Assembly: GCA_015490805.1 (NCBI GenBank)
Contig: WFXC01000044.1
Span: 1-64,000 of the forward strand
Length of the DNA stretch: 64,000 bases
Direction: 5' to 3'
Source of the DNA: Candidatus Kapaibacterium sp.
GTDB lineage: Bacteria; Bacteroidota; Ignavibacteria; Kapaibacteriales; WFXC01
Positions 8,472 to 17,784 of the stretch are shown piece by piece. The notes beneath the pieces are model-generated. The model was given only the letters and a program-made list of their open reading frames with translations. It was not told where the DNA came from and searched no databases. The position numbers were made by a program, and so were the translations under genes. The first letter of the stretch is position 1. The number at the start of each line of letters is the position of its first letter.

Positions 8472-10679
8472 TTACAGGGCTTTTGCAAGATTTTCCGATG
8501 CTTCAGCTAAAGAGTGAACACCAATGTTCAGCACAGCGAGAATACCATCTTCGCCCAGCACATCGAACTTGAGAACGCCTCCCTGAATTCGCAGCAATTT
8601 CTGTGCGTGGAGCAAGGCATAGCGGATACCATCTTCATCTTTGCGCAGCAACTGACGCAACTGTTGTGAATCCTTCACCTGCTGAATCTCCATAATCGCT
8701 TCGGCTAACGCCGGATCATACTCCAGTAATATCTGCATTTCCAGCACTTTATCGTATGGATTCAGCTCAAAGAAAATCTCGCCGGATACGCCGCTCAGCT
8801 TACTGGCAGTAAACAGTTCTTTGAAAGCCTGGACAAAATCTTTGCGATCCACCTCCAGTCCAAATTGCTGCATCAGCGGATTGTTGTGAATCTGCCACTG
8901 CTGCTCAATACCCAGCGCTGCCAGTTCCTGCTCCAGTGTCTGGAGAATCACGGGATCCAGGGGCAACTGCTGCTGCTCTTCTACGTAGCGTGCCTGTTCA
9001 CGGACAGAGCTGAGCAATTCACCTACATTGCCCATCAACTGCTGTGCTTCTTCAAAAGCTTGCTCCAGCAGTCGTTTCTGCTCTTCTGGTGTAAGATCTG
9101 CCGAATGCTGCAGGTTTTCCAGAATCTCCCGCAGGCGGAAGAGGTTGGTGGTAAAATAATGCCCCATTTCTTCCACCAGGTGTTCCTGCTGTGCCGACAT
9201 TGCGGCGACATCCAGCCGTGCCAGCTCCAGTTGTTTATTCCACAGTTTCAATTCCTCCTCTGCCTGCTTCTGGAGTGTTACGTCGCGACCAATGATGTAG
9301 ATCACCCCATCGCTTCGGGAAACGGTGCAATTCCAGCTAATCCACCGCATCTGTCCATCTTTGGTGTACATCCGGACATCCACGACCACTGGCTTTTCAT
9401 CTTCCGCCTGCTCCAGCGTTTGCTGAAAGAGTTGCTGATCTCGCTGGTCAATAAATTGCAACAACTGCTGGTTCACAAATTCTTCGACGGTATACCCCAG
9501 AATTTTCTCCACCGCCTCGTTGATACCTAACACGACCGTTTTGGGATCCATTACACCGATCATATCGCTGGATGCTGCTAAAATCCGCCGCTGGGCTGCC
9601 GTCATCTGATTGGCTAAATTCTCAGCAATTGCGCGGCTGGTGGTGATTGACAGCACGAAAGCAAAGACCGCCAGACTGAAAATGATGCCACCCACCAGGA
9701 CCAGCGTGGGAATGGCATCCGTAAAAGAGGTTCCAAACTGTGGAACAGTCTGTATTGCAACATACAACTGCTGGTCGCCAATGGTTACTGGAAACTGCCG
9801 GGCAAACTTCGGAGTGTACGGTTGCTGCGTTACCGCTGCGTAATTTGCCGCCGCAAATACAGTATCCCGAACACCGGATGTTCCATCCTGCAGAACGACA
9901 AAAGTGATAAGGGTATCCGTGGGCGCAGTTTCTCGAAAAGCATACGCAAAAAATTCTTTCGCCAGCACTTCTACCATCACCACTCCCTCCATTTCCGGTT
10001 GTGCCAGTGGGAGCTTGATCAGGCTTCGGTTGTGGACGTGGCTAAAAAGGCGAATGCCCTGAATGTCCGGACGGATGGCGGTAAACGGCGTTGCGGTCAC
10101 CGTATCTGGATTTGCGAATGCCCGCTCGATCGCCTGCCGGCTTATGGAATCCGCTGCCAGATTTCGTCCCACGAATTCTTTATTGCTCTGCCGCTCCAGC
10201 GGCACAATGTAGAAAACGGGATAGTTCACATCATATACCGTGTCAGGAGGGGTCAGTCGGTAATCGTAATATCGCTCACTCTGCGCATAATGGATAAACT
10301 CCGGTACATTCTGCCGTTCCACCTTCGGCACAAAAGCCACACTCTGGACCGAAGTAAAGGTTTTAGGCGCAGTCGATCCATACAGCTCGAAGACGTCGCG
10401 AACAATGAAAATAGAGGAACCAAAAAGCTCCCGAATGGAGCGGACAATGTTTTCGTGCACCCGCGCCGCTTTGTCCAATCGGGAAACGACACTTTCAGAG
10501 GCTTTTTCAAACGTCGCCTGCCGCTCCAACTCCACCGTATTTTTGATCAACTGCCACGCAACAATCGTAATCAGAAGCAGGAGAATTCCAATCAAATAAG
10601 CGGGGTAAGTTCGGCGAAAGGTAAACGGTGACACCCGTTTCTTTGCTGCATCTCGCAAAACATCTTCAAACACTGCCAT
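8472..10679 (-). CDS. CHASE-PAS membrane sensor with degenerate histidine-kinase end
   Basis: The 735 residues comprise a transmembrane helix at about 28-46, a periplasmic CHASE-like domain (about 80-300; SVQSVAFVPKVER, RLFSHVHNR, VMVEV), a second helix (about 325-345), a PAS domain (about 365-480; MIGVMDPKTVVLGINEAVEKILGY) with PAC-type end, then a coiled coil and a C-terminal domain. That end has the layout of a HisKA/HATPase pair but lacks the usual H-box (only EEMGHYFTTNLFRLRE), a recognisable N-box and the DxGxG motif. It therefore looks like a pseudokinase that passes its signal by contact. The neighbouring SpoIIE/STAS/RsbW-like genes suggest it feeds the partner switch. Its kinase activity is doubtful. 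Confidence 0.72.
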   Translation of the reverse strand: MAVFEDVLRDAAKKRVSPFTFRRTYPAYLIGILLLLITIVAWQLIKNTVELERQATFEKASESVVSRLDKAARVHENIVRSIRELFGSSIFIVRDVFELYGSTAPKTFTSVQSVAFVPKVERQNVPEFIHYAQSERYYDYRLTPPDTVYDVNYPVFYIVPLERQSNKEFVGRNLAADSISRQAIERAFANPDTVTATPFTAIRPDIQGIRLFSHVHNRSLIKLPLAQPEMEGVVMVEVLAKEFFAYAFRETAPTDTLITFVVLQDGTSGVRDTVFAAANYAAVTQQPYTPKFARQFPVTIGDQQLYVAIQTVPQFGTSFTDAIPTLVLVGGIIFSLAVFAFVLSITTSRAIAENLANQMTAAQRRILAASSDMIGVMDPKTVVLGINEAVEKILGYTVEEFVNQQLLQFIDQRDQQLFQQTLEQAEDEKPVVVDVRMYTKDGQMRWISWNCTVSRSDGVIYIIGRDVTLQKQAEEELKLWNKQLELARLDVAAMSAQQEHLVEEMGHYFTTNLFRLREILENLQHSADLTPEEQKRLLEQAFEEAQQLMGNVGELLSSVREQARYVEEQQQLPLDPVILQTLEQELAALGIEQQWQIHNNPLMQQFGLEVDRKDFVQAFKELFTASKLSGVSGEIFFELNPYDKVLEMQILLEYDPALAEAIMEIQQVKDSQQLRQLLRKDEDGIRYALLHAQKLLRIQGGVLKFDVLGEDGILAVLNIGVHSLAEASENLAKAL

Positions 10680-10756
10680 TGCAATATTTCCGCTTTTTCA
10701 CGTCACCCTTTTCTTTCATTTTAGCAAAATAACAAAGGTTCGGTAAATACCAAAAG

Positions 10757-11704
10757 ATGAAAGGGTTTAAACCGGAAGAAAAGCCGCGACGGGAGTTACA
10801 TCACATCCTCCTGAGCTGCATTGCCCCGCGCCCTATTGCCTTTGTCAGCACTCTGGGGACTGACAATACACCCAACCTTGCCCCTTTCAGCTTTTTTAAC
10901 TGCTTCAGTTCGAATCCTCCGGTGGTCGTTTTCAGCCCCAGCTACCGCGGTACCGACGGTTCGGCAAAAGACACCCTCCAGAATCTCCGCTCTTTGCCAG
11001 AGTGCACTATCAACGGCGTACCGGAATATCTTCTACCGCAGGTCAACTTAGCCGCTTCCCCCTATCCTCCCGCCGTTGATGAGTTTCAGCAGACCGGTTT
11101 AACGCCCGTTCCATCGACAATGGTTGCACCATTTCGTGTCAAAGAAGCTCCGTTCTCTCTGGAATGCAAAGTACGGCAGATCATCGAGCTCAGTCCGGGG
11201 CAGCCCGCCAGTGGGAATCTGGTCATCTGCGATGTGGTGTACATCCATCTATCCCCAGCAATTCTGGATGAGCAGGGGAAAATCGATCCCCGGAAGCTGC
11301 AACTGGTGGGGCGACTGGGGTATTCCTGGTACAGCCGTACTGCCGATTCGCTTTTCTGCCTCGATATGCCCCTGCAACCAACGATTGGGATCCCGAAACT
11401 GCCGGAATCAGTGCAGCACAGCCCGGTTTTTACCATTCGGGAATTAGCGCTGCTGGCATCAGTTCCTTCAATCCCCGAACCAGATCCGTCGTTTGTTCAG
11501 CACTTACCATCAGCAGAACCGCCAGTTGAAACAGCGTTTCTGGCAGGGAATACCCTCGGCGCTCTGCGGCTGTTGCTGGAGCAGCAGGAACATCTTACGC
11601 CTCAGGAGTTCCAGCTCTGGATTCACCGCATCGCTCGTGAAGTTCTCCAGCAATACCAGATTGAGACAGCGTGGCAGGTTCTTCTGTGTGATCCTCACCT
11701 GTAA
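10757..11704 (+). CDS. Flavin reductase-like (split-barrel FMN-binding) family protein
   Basis: The split-barrel flavin reductase fold covers about residues 12-215: RRELHHILLSCIAPRPIAFVSTLG, NLAPFSFFNCFSSNPPVVVFSP and KDTLQNLRSLPECTIN are the conserved FMN-contact segments, and LVGRLGYSWYSRT closes the domain. Members reduce flavins with NAD(P)H or bind FMN in related oxidoreductases; the substrate is not predictable. The extra C-terminal 90 residues are unusual for this family and unrecognised. The gene is transcribed away from the sensor gene and has no operon partner. Confidence 0.85.
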   Translation: MKGFKPEEKPRRELHHILLSCIAPRPIAFVSTLGTDNTPNLAPFSFFNCFSSNPPVVVFSPSYRGTDGSAKDTLQNLRSLPECTINGVPEYLLPQVNLAASPYPPAVDEFQQTGLTPVPSTMVAPFRVKEAPFSLECKVRQIIELSPGQPASGNLVICDVVYIHLSPAILDEQGKIDPRKLQLVGRLGYSWYSRTADSLFCLDMPLQPTIGIPKLPESVQHSPVFTIRELALLASVPSIPEPDPSFVQHLPSAEPPVETAFLAGNTLGALRLLLEQQEHLTPQEFQLWIHRIAREVLQQYQIETAWQVLLCDPHL

Positions 11705-11880
11705 TCATTGCCGAAATTGCTATCCGCCTTAGAGCAACTGGAAACGGCGCTGATATAGAGCGCGCTTTTTTCCTCAGATCTCCCGATTTTTTCCGTTCAA
11801 GACACGCTGGTACAGTGCTCCCTCTGCGTTCCTACCGCTCACACACTACTCCTGCTCGGATCCACGCTTCCTTCTGGAGA

Positions 11881-13485
11881 CTAATGCGGCTGTCGATAGA
11901 GGACAAAGAATGTCAGATCATCCTGCAACGTGCCACTGGTAAAATCCAGCACGTTTTGCAACAGTGTTTTGCCCCACTGCTCCGCTGACCCCGCAAACTG
12001 CTGCAACAACTCGATCAGTCGCTCCTCACCGTACTGTTCTCCTGCCGCATTGTGTGCTTCGATAACGCCGTCGGTATACGCAACCAGAAGGCTGCCGGGC
12101 GGGAAGGTAAAGGTTTCTGACTCATAGGTTGCTGCGGCAAACAGTCCCAGCGGCAGTCCTCCCTTTTCCAGTCGCTGCACCTGCCCAGCCGCATTGCGCA
12201 GGAGCGGAGGAAAATGCCCGGCATTGACCGACGTTGCTGTTCCGGCAACCAGATCAATGGCAAGGAAAAAGCAGGTTACAAACTGCTCCGGGTGCGTATG
12301 AACTACCAGATGTTCATTGAGTTTACGGGCAATCTCCTCAGGACGCAATTGCTCTCGCGCCAGGATCTGCAACGCTGCCTGAAAATTTGCCATCAGCAGT
12401 GATGCCGGAACGCCTTTGCCAGAGACATCAGCAATCACAAAGAGCTGTCGGTTCTCCACTTGTTGCACCACATCATAGTAATCTCCACCGACAAAGCGGG
12501 AAGGCGTGTTGTGTGCAAAGAACTGATACTCAGGCGGAAGAAGTACCTGTTCCGGGAACAGCTGCTGCTGAATTCGAGCAGCGAAGTTTAGCTCTTCTTC
12601 TAGTTTCTGCTTTTCCATTTCCTCCTGAATCAGCCGGAAGCGTTCGAGTGCTGTTCCCACAACGGAGCTCAAGGTTTCTAAGAACCACCGATGTGCATCC
12701 TCTTCCTCCGGACTCTTCGGCAGGGATTCCACGATCAGCAGTAATTTTCCATTTTGTCCCCACTGACTCCCGATTGCCCGCCACCGGTGATCGATGATCC
12801 ACATTCCCTGCCGCCATTGGCGCAATGGATCAGCAGCCGAAAGTACTGCCGGAGATAAGTGCACCTGCTCCAGCAGGCAGTTTTCTCCTTCCCACGCCCA
12901 GAAGGCGAACCAGGTTGTACGGAACTGTCCCCGCAGGGTTAATGCCAGCAATTGCTGAATTTTCGGCAGTTGCCAGACGCGCGCAAACGCCTGCGTCATA
13001 TCCAGCGATGCCTGTAACAATTGATTTTTTCGTTCTCGATCACGCCACAACTGCTCCAACTGTTGCCGTCGCTGCCACAATCGATATGCGTGCGCTGTCA
13101 GGGAAAGCACCAGATCCACATAGGTAGTTGCTTCCGAAGGCAGGGGTGTCAGATGGCGGCGGCGCACCAGAACCGCAAACAATGGGGATTGCTCCGGCTG
13201 ATGGAGCGTGTACCAGAAATCCGTATCCTCCACCTTGTCCTCTGCCAGCACCTGCTGGATCATTGCCTGTCCTTTGCGAGAACCGGTCATAAAGCGGAGC
13301 GCCGGAAATTCCGACTGAATTCCAATAGCTGCCGCCGTAAGCTGGAGCTTTCCCACCAGCGCAAGCGCTGCCAATCGCCAGATAGCGTCTTCGGATTCTA
13401 CCTCATTCAGCACCAGACTCAGTTCCAGCAAAGACTGGAGATTCAGAAAAGCAATGGAAGGGCGCTCAATCCCCCCGTTATCCAT
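11881..13485 (-). CDS. Cytoplasmic SpoIIE-type PP2C phosphatase with GAF-like domain
   Basis: The 534 residues carry a GAF-like region (about 10-190 and probably a second to 310), then a short coiled coil (EEMEKQKLEEELNFAARIQQ) and a PP2C/SpoIIE domain with FVGGDYYDVVQQV, ADVSGKGVPASLLMA and AYTDGVIEAHN. No membrane segments are present, unlike the paralog starting at 8406. The open frame extends far upstream inside folP, but those residues have no protein character; the ATG at 13485 overlaps the folP stop by 8 bp and is chosen. It is a second output phosphatase for a partner-switching pathway, coupled by position to folP without an evident functional link. Confidence 0.87.
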   Translation of the reverse strand: MDNGGIERPSIAFLNLQSLLELSLVLNEVESEDAIWRLAALALVGKLQLTAAAIGIQSEFPALRFMTGSRKGQAMIQQVLAEDKVEDTDFWYTLHQPEQSPLFAVLVRRRHLTPLPSEATTYVDLVLSLTAHAYRLWQRRQQLEQLWRDRERKNQLLQASLDMTQAFARVWQLPKIQQLLALTLRGQFRTTWFAFWAWEGENCLLEQVHLSPAVLSAADPLRQWRQGMWIIDHRWRAIGSQWGQNGKLLLIVESLPKSPEEEDAHRWFLETLSSVVGTALERFRLIQEEMEKQKLEEELNFAARIQQQLFPEQVLLPPEYQFFAHNTPSRFVGGDYYDVVQQVENRQLFVIADVSGKGVPASLLMANFQAALQILAREQLRPEEIARKLNEHLVVHTHPEQFVTCFFLAIDLVAGTATSVNAGHFPPLLRNAAGQVQRLEKGGLPLGLFAAATYESETFTFPPGSLLVAYTDGVIEAHNAAGEQYGEERLIELLQQFAGSAEQWGKTLLQNVLDFTSGTLQDDLTFFVLYRQPH

Positions 13486-14299
13486 GTGCAAATTCCTGAT
13501 GCTGTTCCCAGAGTGCCTGCCACAATCGCCGCGCCATACTGAAAAGCTCCACTGCGTGAACCCGGATAATGGCAACTGGCGGTGAAAAGCGCAGGAGCAG
13601 TAAATGCATTGCCAAGGTGGGTATGTCCCGATCCGCCGGGTCAGGGATGTTGAGCAGATGGTGAAACATCGACTTGCGGGAAATGCCAAGGACCATCGGG
13701 ACACGTAAGGCAGCAAAGCGATCCAGACACCGCAGTAGTTGGAGATTATGCTCGACCGTTTTACCAAATCCGATGCCGACATCGGCGTAGATATTCGATA
13801 CCCCTCGCTGCTGCGCAAAGGCTATTTGCCGTTGTAAAAACTGGAACACTTCCTCGACCACATCCTGATACTGCGGCTGCTGCTGCATTGTCCGTGGTGT
13901 CCCCCGCATATGCATCAGGATCAGCGCGGCACCGGAAGTTGCAGCCAGATCAGCCAGTCGGGGCTCGAACCGCAGTCCACTGATGTCGTTGATCATTCGA
14001 GCGCCGGCAGCCAGTGCTTCTGCGGCAACGCGGTATTTTGTCGTGTCAATCGACAGTGTGAGTTCTGGAAATCGCTGGTGGATGGCGGTAAGGACAGGAA
14101 TCACGCGACGAAGTTCCTCATCTTCCGGCACTGGCTGTGCACCGGGTCGAGAACTTTCCCCCCCAACATCGACGATATCCACGCCAGCAGCTACCATTTG
14201 TTCCACGCGGCGCAGTGCCCGATCCACCGTGGTGTATTGTCCACCATCCGAGAAGGAATCGGGGGTCACGTTCAGGACGCCCATAATCTTCGGAAACAT
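13478..14299 (-). CDS. folP: Dihydropteroate synthase
   Basis: The enzyme condenses 6-hydroxymethyl-dihydropterin diphosphate with p-aminobenzoate in folate synthesis. Signatures are [16 protein letters not shown] at the N-terminus, [29 protein letters not shown] and [10 protein letters not shown]. The length of 273 is normal for this TIM-barrel enzyme. It overlaps the downstream phosphatase gene by 8 bp. It is divergent from rpmG, with about 85 bp between the starts for both promoters. Confidence 0.95.
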   Translation of the reverse strand: MFPKIMGVLNVTPDSFSDGGQYTTVDRALRRVEQMVAAGVDIVDVGGESSRPGAQPVPEDEELRRVIPVLTAIHQRFPELTLSIDTTKYRVAAEALAAGARMINDISGLRFEPRLADLAATSGAALILMHMRGTPRTMQQQPQYQDVVEEVFQFLQRQIAFAQQRGVSNIYADVGIGFGKTVEHNLQLLRCLDRFAALRVPMVLGISRKSMFHHLLNIPDPADRDIPTLAMHLLLLRFSPPVAIIRVHAVELFSMARRLWQALWEQHQEFAHG

Positions 14300-14385
14300 C
14301 GTCTCAGCCGCTCGTTCTACAACACAGCCGCCTATTATCCGTTTTTGTGCAACTTTTTATTGTGCAACAAACTAGGCGGACAGCA

Positions 14386-14568
14386 ATGGCGAAGAAAAAA
14401 GGTGCGCGGATCATTATCACGCTCGAATGTACTGAAGCACGGAAAGAGGGAAAAACCCCATCGCGGTATACCACAACGAAAAATCGACTTAACACACCGG
14501 AACGGCTGGAGCTTCGGAAATACAATCCCTATCTCAAGCGGCACACCATTCACCGGGAAATTCGGTAG
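14386..14568 (+). CDS. rpmG: 50S ribosomal protein bL33
   Basis: The product is 60 residues, beginning [18 protein letters not shown] and ending in the typical [15 protein letters not shown]. It lacks the paired CxxC zinc motifs, so it is the zinc-free form. AGGCGG about 7 nt before the ATG sets the start; an in-frame GTG upstream at 14347 is not needed. Confidence 0.95.
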   Translation: MAKKKGARIIITLECTEARKEGKTPSRYTTTKNRLNTPERLELRKYNPYLKRHTIHREIR

Positions 14569-14572
14569 TCTC

Positions 14573-14926
14573 TTAGTACGTTTTTCCCTGTGCCGCCAGA
14601 TCCAGACGCTTCTTTTCGATTTTCAATAGTTTTTCATAAACCGCGTCCGCCAGATCGATATTCCGTGCATTGACGTAGTTCAGCAGCGCAATAAAGGCGT
14701 CGGCAGCTTCTTCCGCCAGTGCCTCGTCCGAAACTTCTTCGGTGCGTCCCTTCCAGAGTTTCTTTTCCAGATTCGCGATTTCGCCAACTTCGCCGCACAA
14801 CTCCAGTGCAAAAAACTCCGGTGATCGCTGTGGGAAATGATCCCGCTGGTAAACGTTCATCAAATCCTGCGTACGGAGCAACGCATCGCGAATAGGCTCG
14901 AAGAAATTCTTCTTGTTGTATTCCAT
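14573..14926 (-). CDS. MazG-like nucleotide pyrophosphohydrolase
   Basis: This is a small all-alpha NTP pyrophosphatase of 117 residues. The magnesium-binding pattern is visible: ELCGEVGEIANLEKKLWKG (ExxE) and later EEAADAFIALLNYV (ExxD). Such enzymes hydrolyse nucleoside triphosphates to monophosphate and pyrophosphate, often as house-cleaning. The single-domain length separates it from full MazG. It is convergent with rpmG, with 4 bp between the stops. Confidence 0.82.
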   Translation of the reverse strand: MEYNKKNFFEPIRDALLRTQDLMNVYQRDHFPQRSPEFFALELCGEVGEIANLEKKLWKGRTEEVSDEALAEEAADAFIALLNYVNARNIDLADAVYEKLLKIEKKRLDLAAQGKTY

Positions 14927-15006
14927 CCGATTTCCCTGTTGTGAAACACAGCTCCATTGTTAATCGTCAAATTTAACAAAGTTTCGAGAAACAGGTACAG
15001 AGCTGA

Positions 15007-15804
15007 ATGCCAGTGCTGACATCCCTGGAAGATCCAGCGATTCAACCCTACACAACATTAAAACAGCTCACGTACCATCCTCACCATTTCTCCTACACCG
15101 TAGCGGAAGGGACCAAGGTGGTGGAGCGGTTGCTTCGATCTTCTGTCCCAATCATTTCGTTGCTGTGTACGCCGGAGCAATACGATCATTTCCAGCCATT
15201 GATCCAGCAGAAAGCTATTCCTAACGAGAACATTTTTATTGCGCCTCGCGCGCTGATCGAACAGATCGTGGGATTCAAATACCATCAGGGGATTATGGCG
15301 CTCTTAGAGCGTCCTGTTCCCGAAAAACTTGCGGCGTTGTTCCCGCCGTATGTCGTGCTCAATGGGATCAGCAACGCAGAAAACGTGGGATTGATCACCC
15401 GAAGTGCTCGCAGCTTCGGCTTTTCTTCGCTGATCACCGACACAGCGACCTGTTCTCCTTTTCTCCGGCGAGCTGTTCGAGTCTCAATGGGAATGTGCTT
15501 TGAAATGCGATGGCATCAGACCCCGAATCTATCTGAGACGATTGCCATCCTGCAGGACAACGGCACAACGGTGATCGGTGTCGAGTTGCTTCCCGATGCG
15601 CAGCCTCTCCACGCTGCGGCGTTACCTGCCAACGCCGCTTTTGTCTTTGGCAGCGAAGGAGATGGCATTGCGGATTCCATCCTCCAGCGCTGCGATGTAG
15701 TAGTCAAAATTCCGACCACCTCAGCAACACACTCTTTGAACGTGGCGATGGCAGCAACGATTGCCCTGTATGAGTACCGGCGCAACGTCCCGATGGATCA
15801 GTAG
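15007..15804 (+). CDS. RNA 2'-O-methyltransferase, SpoU/TrmH family
   Basis: A short N-terminal substrate-binding domain (about 1-105) is followed by the knotted SPOUT domain. The three SpoU motifs are present: NGISNAENVGLITRSARSFG, FVFGSEGDGI, and IPTTSATHSLNVAMAATIAL. The enzyme methylates ribose in rRNA or tRNA using S-adenosylmethionine. The exact nucleotide cannot be told; TrmH, RlmB and TsnR-like proteins share these motifs. The gene is single, with a gene-free stretch downstream. Confidence 0.88.
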   Translation: MPVLTSLEDPAIQPYTTLKQLTYHPHHFSYTVAEGTKVVERLLRSSVPIISLLCTPEQYDHFQPLIQQKAIPNENIFIAPRALIEQIVGFKYHQGIMALLERPVPEKLAALFPPYVVLNGISNAENVGLITRSARSFGFSSLITDTATCSPFLRRAVRVSMGMCFEMRWHQTPNLSETIAILQDNGTTVIGVELLPDAQPLHAAALPANAAFVFGSEGDGIADSILQRCDVVVKIPTTSATHSLNVAMAATIALYEYRRNVPMDQ

Positions 15805-15866
15805 ACGGCGGACAGCATCAGCCTTTGCTGGCAACGGATACGGATGGAGAGTAACCTTCTGGGTGC

Positions 15867-16108
15867 TCTGGACAACCCGGGGAGTTGTCCTATCAATGCC
15901 AACGTACTCTGCTAGCATTAACTGGGAGCGCCGACTTTAGTCGGCAACGTTGCGAATGGTAGGAGCGAAGCGATGCTTCGCCCGGTGGGCAACCCAGCAG
16001 GTCATCCCTACCAATGGGGGTGTGAACAACCACAAGAGTTGTCTCTACAGGATACAGAAATTTCCCTCTCCCTCCGGGGGAGGATCAGGGTGAAGAGAAT
16101 CCCACCGA
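15867..16108. repeat. Cluster of intergenic palindromic modules
   Basis: It fills most of the gap 15805-16143. It contains GGACAACCC..GAGTTGTCC, GCCGAC-TTTA-GTCGGC, GCGAAGC-GAT-GCTTCGC, a GGGCAACCC-type module, ACAACC..GAGTTGT, and CCCTCTCCC..GGGGGAGG. No reading frame of interest lies here. Confidence 0.7.
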
Positions 16109-16143
16109 GGTATGCACTTCCCTGAAATAGAAAGGCTGAATGC

Positions 16144-17784
16144 TTAGAAATCCCCGAATCGAAGGAACAGTTTTGCTAACCACTGGGCTGGTTGATCAGT
16201 ACGGGTATGATAGGTGAGCTGGAGCAGCAGAATCCACTGACGGCGAATCTCATATCCCACCTGCAAGCTGAGCTGGAATCGACGAACCAGTTTGCCGTCC
16301 AGAAACCGCACCGTTTCCGCATCCTGATGCCGGCGACTGCGCCAGACATCGCCGCCAACATTCCGCAGCAGCGTACCACTACTGTCGTAGAGATTTTCCC
16401 CGTGCCGAATGGAAGTCAGTTGTATCTGCACCGGATACCGCTGCTGCCACCACCACCAGAGAGCAACTGTCCACCGATCTGCATTGGGCGGTAAATTCGC
16501 AGTGATGATGACACTATCGTGCGTCGGCGTGTTTTGATAGTTGAAATGCGTAAAGGTGTACGGCTCGACCCGTGTGTATTCCGTTGCAAACTGGAAAGTA
16601 CCAGCAGCAAGATTGACTCCAACATTCCAGGCGGTTTTATTCGACCAGTATCCCTTGCCAATGTTTTCGAAGATGATATCGTCCAGGAAAAATCCCCCGT
16701 AAGCACGGAAACCGGCAAAGGGCTGATACTCAACATCGACTCCCATAAAGCTATTATCCCGATCGCGCAAGGAATGTTCCAGGGACTTCAGAAAACTCAA
16801 AGGGGTGAGATACGCAAAGTCCAGTGATCGACCGGAGAAAATCAGCCCCTCATTGAATCCCACGGCTCCCCACTCCCAGTGGTATGCAAACCGATGGTAG
16901 ACATAAAACTTCGGCGGTATCTCTGTGGCAACCCCTACAGCGACATCTGAGACCGGATTTGCGATCAGACTGGCTATTTGTGCCGTATATCGCACTCGAT
17001 CTGTCTGTACGCCAGCACTGACTGCATCGTACGGCAATGCGTTGGGATCCGTAAACAACCCGGTAAAAACGCCGGCGCCCAATTTACGCCGCATTCGCCC
17101 AACATCGATAAAAAACCAGTCCTTGCGATACCGAACGTGGGATTCGGTAAAATCGAAATCACTACGGAGCAGGGAAAACTTCACATTTTTCCGCAGCATT
17201 GGATCCTGTAGAGCGACGGAGCGATCGCCATCCAGCAGTGTTCCGTTGGTAATCTGCAGAAAGTAACCCAGTCGCTGTTCAAAGTCTCCATACACCCGGA
17301 AACCGCCCTGTGCCAGCAAAGCAGTGTGCTTATCCCCATCTGCCCAGCGAAACCACCCCTCGATCGATCCCAGCGGCTCCAGTGCAACGGTGGAAACTGT
17401 ATCCTGGTAATACACCACGAATTTCTCGGCATCTCCAACCAGCCCATCCCAGAACAGGGGTAACGTATCAGAAGCTGTTGGAAAAATGGCTCGCCGCTGC
17501 GACGGCAGGGGAGCAAATTCCTGATAATACCGCCGCCAGACGGGACGGACTGCCTGCGGCAAACGGGCAGTATCAACCGCTTGCAGCCATTGCTGCACAC
17601 GGGCGCGGCTCACTGGCAATTGGGCAGTCGACCAATAAGATAGATCGCCACGAACGGCAAGGTAATTCAGGAACGAATAGACTGGATGCGTCAGCGGCAC
17701 ATATTCCGGTTGCGCTCGTGCAACTCCAGCTACCAGAATGGAAAAACTCAGCAACACGATTCCTCTGGCAACCCACCGGATCAT
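16144..17784 (-). CDS. Outer-membrane beta-barrel, capsule assembly Wzi-like
   Basis: A signal peptide (residues 1-24, ending ARAQ) is followed by VPLTHPVYSFLNYLAVRG and a segment PVSRARVQQWLQ. This opening is typical of Wzi-like capsule proteins in Bacteroidota. The rest is rich in alternating aromatic strands, ending in RTDQPAQWLAKLFLRFGDF with a terminal aromatic, as in outer-membrane barrels. Wzi anchors capsular polysaccharide at the surface. It starts inside the stop of the SLBB export gene (ATGA overlap), which fits a role at the end of the export path. The family call is from these features only. Confidence 0.65.
   Translation of the reverse strand: MIRWVARGIVLLSFSILVAGVARAQPEYVPLTHPVYSFLNYLAVRGDLSYWSTAQLPVSRARVQQWLQAVDTARLPQAVRPVWRRYYQEFAPLPSQRRAIFPTASDTLPLFWDGLVGDAEKFVVYYQDTVSTVALEPLGSIEGWFRWADGDKHTALLAQGGFRVYGDFEQRLGYFLQITNGTLLDGDRSVALQDPMLRKNVKFSLLRSDFDFTESHVRYRKDWFFIDVGRMRRKLGAGVFTGLFTDPNALPYDAVSAGVQTDRVRYTAQIASLIANPVSDVAVGVATEIPPKFYVYHRFAYHWEWGAVGFNEGLIFSGRSLDFAYLTPLSFLKSLEHSLRDRDNSFMGVDVEYQPFAGFRAYGGFFLDDIIFENIGKGYWSNKTAWNVGVNLAAGTFQFATEYTRVEPYTFTHFNYQNTPTHDSVIITANLPPNADRWTVALWWWWQQRYPVQIQLTSIRHGENLYDSSGTLLRNVGGDVWRSRRHQDAETVRFLDGKLVRRFQLSLQVGYEIRRQWILLLQLTYHTRTDQPAQWLAKLFLRFGDF

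Noticed and set aside
11881-13818. Long form of the second SpoIIE phosphatase starting at 13818
   Set aside because: The first 111 codons lie inside folP and read as out-of-frame sequence; the ATG at 13485 with an 8-bp overlap fits operon structure.
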